A DNA stretch of 55,656 nt, taken from assembly GCF_001950255.1 (NCBI RefSeq), contig NZ_BDJK01000018.1, positions 1 to 55,656 of the forward strand. Reading direction: 5' to 3'. This document shows, in pieces, positions 55,577 through 55,656 of this stretch (positions are counted from its first letter, which is position 1; the number at the start of each line of letters is the position of its first letter). A program made the position numbers and the translations under genes. The notes beneath the pieces were generated by a model that saw only the letters and a program-made list of their open reading frames with translations, was not told where the DNA came from and made no database searches. This DNA is from Carboxydothermus pertinax. GTDB taxonomy: Bacteria; Bacillota; Z-2901; Carboxydothermales; Carboxydothermaceae.

Positions 55577-55656
55577 GAGAGGACTGAAAAAGTAACATTT
55601 TTTAGGCGCAAATTGGCTTTTTATAGCTGTAAAATCTTCCTTTAAACAAATATTTA
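55565..55656. repeat. Dispersed repeat, right copy (inverted relative to 285-376)
   Basis: Reverse complement of 285-376, one mismatch in 92. It runs up to the last base of the window, so its full extent is not visible. Confidence 0.85.

Overview
The window looks like chromosome from a spore-forming, anaerobic, probably thermophilic Firmicute. Pointers are a CIRCE-controlled groES-groEL pair, a Spo0E-like protein, a minimal TatA/TatC system without TatB, a PucR/CdaR regulator, many GTG/TTG starts behind strong Shine-Dalgarno sequences, and heavy anaerobic redox content. Gene content and codon style resemble Carboxydothermus, but this is recall and was not checked by a search.

Layout. 1-788: a dispersed repeat, terminators and a complete-looking cobalamin riboswitch on the minus strand with no gene behind it. 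789-13686 (minus): two DMSO-reductase-family molybdoenzyme operons. The first carries lipoprotein, TorD chaperone, Tat-exported catalytic subunit, ferredoxin, membrane anchor, then tatA, mobA, moeA, mobB, a polyferredoxin and another tatA. The second carries a third tatA, a frameshifted catalytic subunit without a Tat signal, a ferredoxin and a PucR regulator. 13726-23640: amidohydrolase, tatC behind a peroxiredoxin remnant, OsmC, M23 peptidase, a zinc-type CDF exporter with its ArsR sensor, slipin beside a broken nfeD, small redox or hypothetical genes and an FprA flavodiiron protein. 23697-30240: an acyl-CoA ligase / 2-hydroxyacyl-CoA dehydratase / activator / acyl-CoA dehydrogenase operon ending in a decayed acyl-CoA synthetase. 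30387-32239: chemotaxis receptor, tRNA-Thr(CGU), coiled-coil protein. 32396-43906: a defence island (type I R-M, YgjP-like peptidase, NERD protein, GmrSD-like protein) with IS256 and IS21 debris. 44131-55283: Hsp20, rhomboid protease, Spo0E-like protein, acyl-ACP thioesterase, two MFS transporters with MarR, a CopZ-like protein, an O6-alkylguanine methyltransferase, cysK and groESL. The right edge carries an inverted copy of the repeat near the left edge.

The strongest unusual signal is the alkyltransferase gene at 51661-52149. Its active-site cysteine codon is replaced by in-frame UGA, a SECIS-like hairpin follows at the right distance, and the reading frame continues to a stop inside a terminator hairpin. 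This predicts a selenocysteine DNA-repair protein. Other notable points are the orphan cobalamin riboswitch, the inverted repeats at both window edges, several independently decayed genes (bcp, nfeD, acyl-CoA synthetase, catalytic subunit 2), and a Spo0E gene whose Shine-Dalgarno is buried in a hairpin.

No CRISPR array, rRNA or prophage was seen. Functional names rest on motif reading only.
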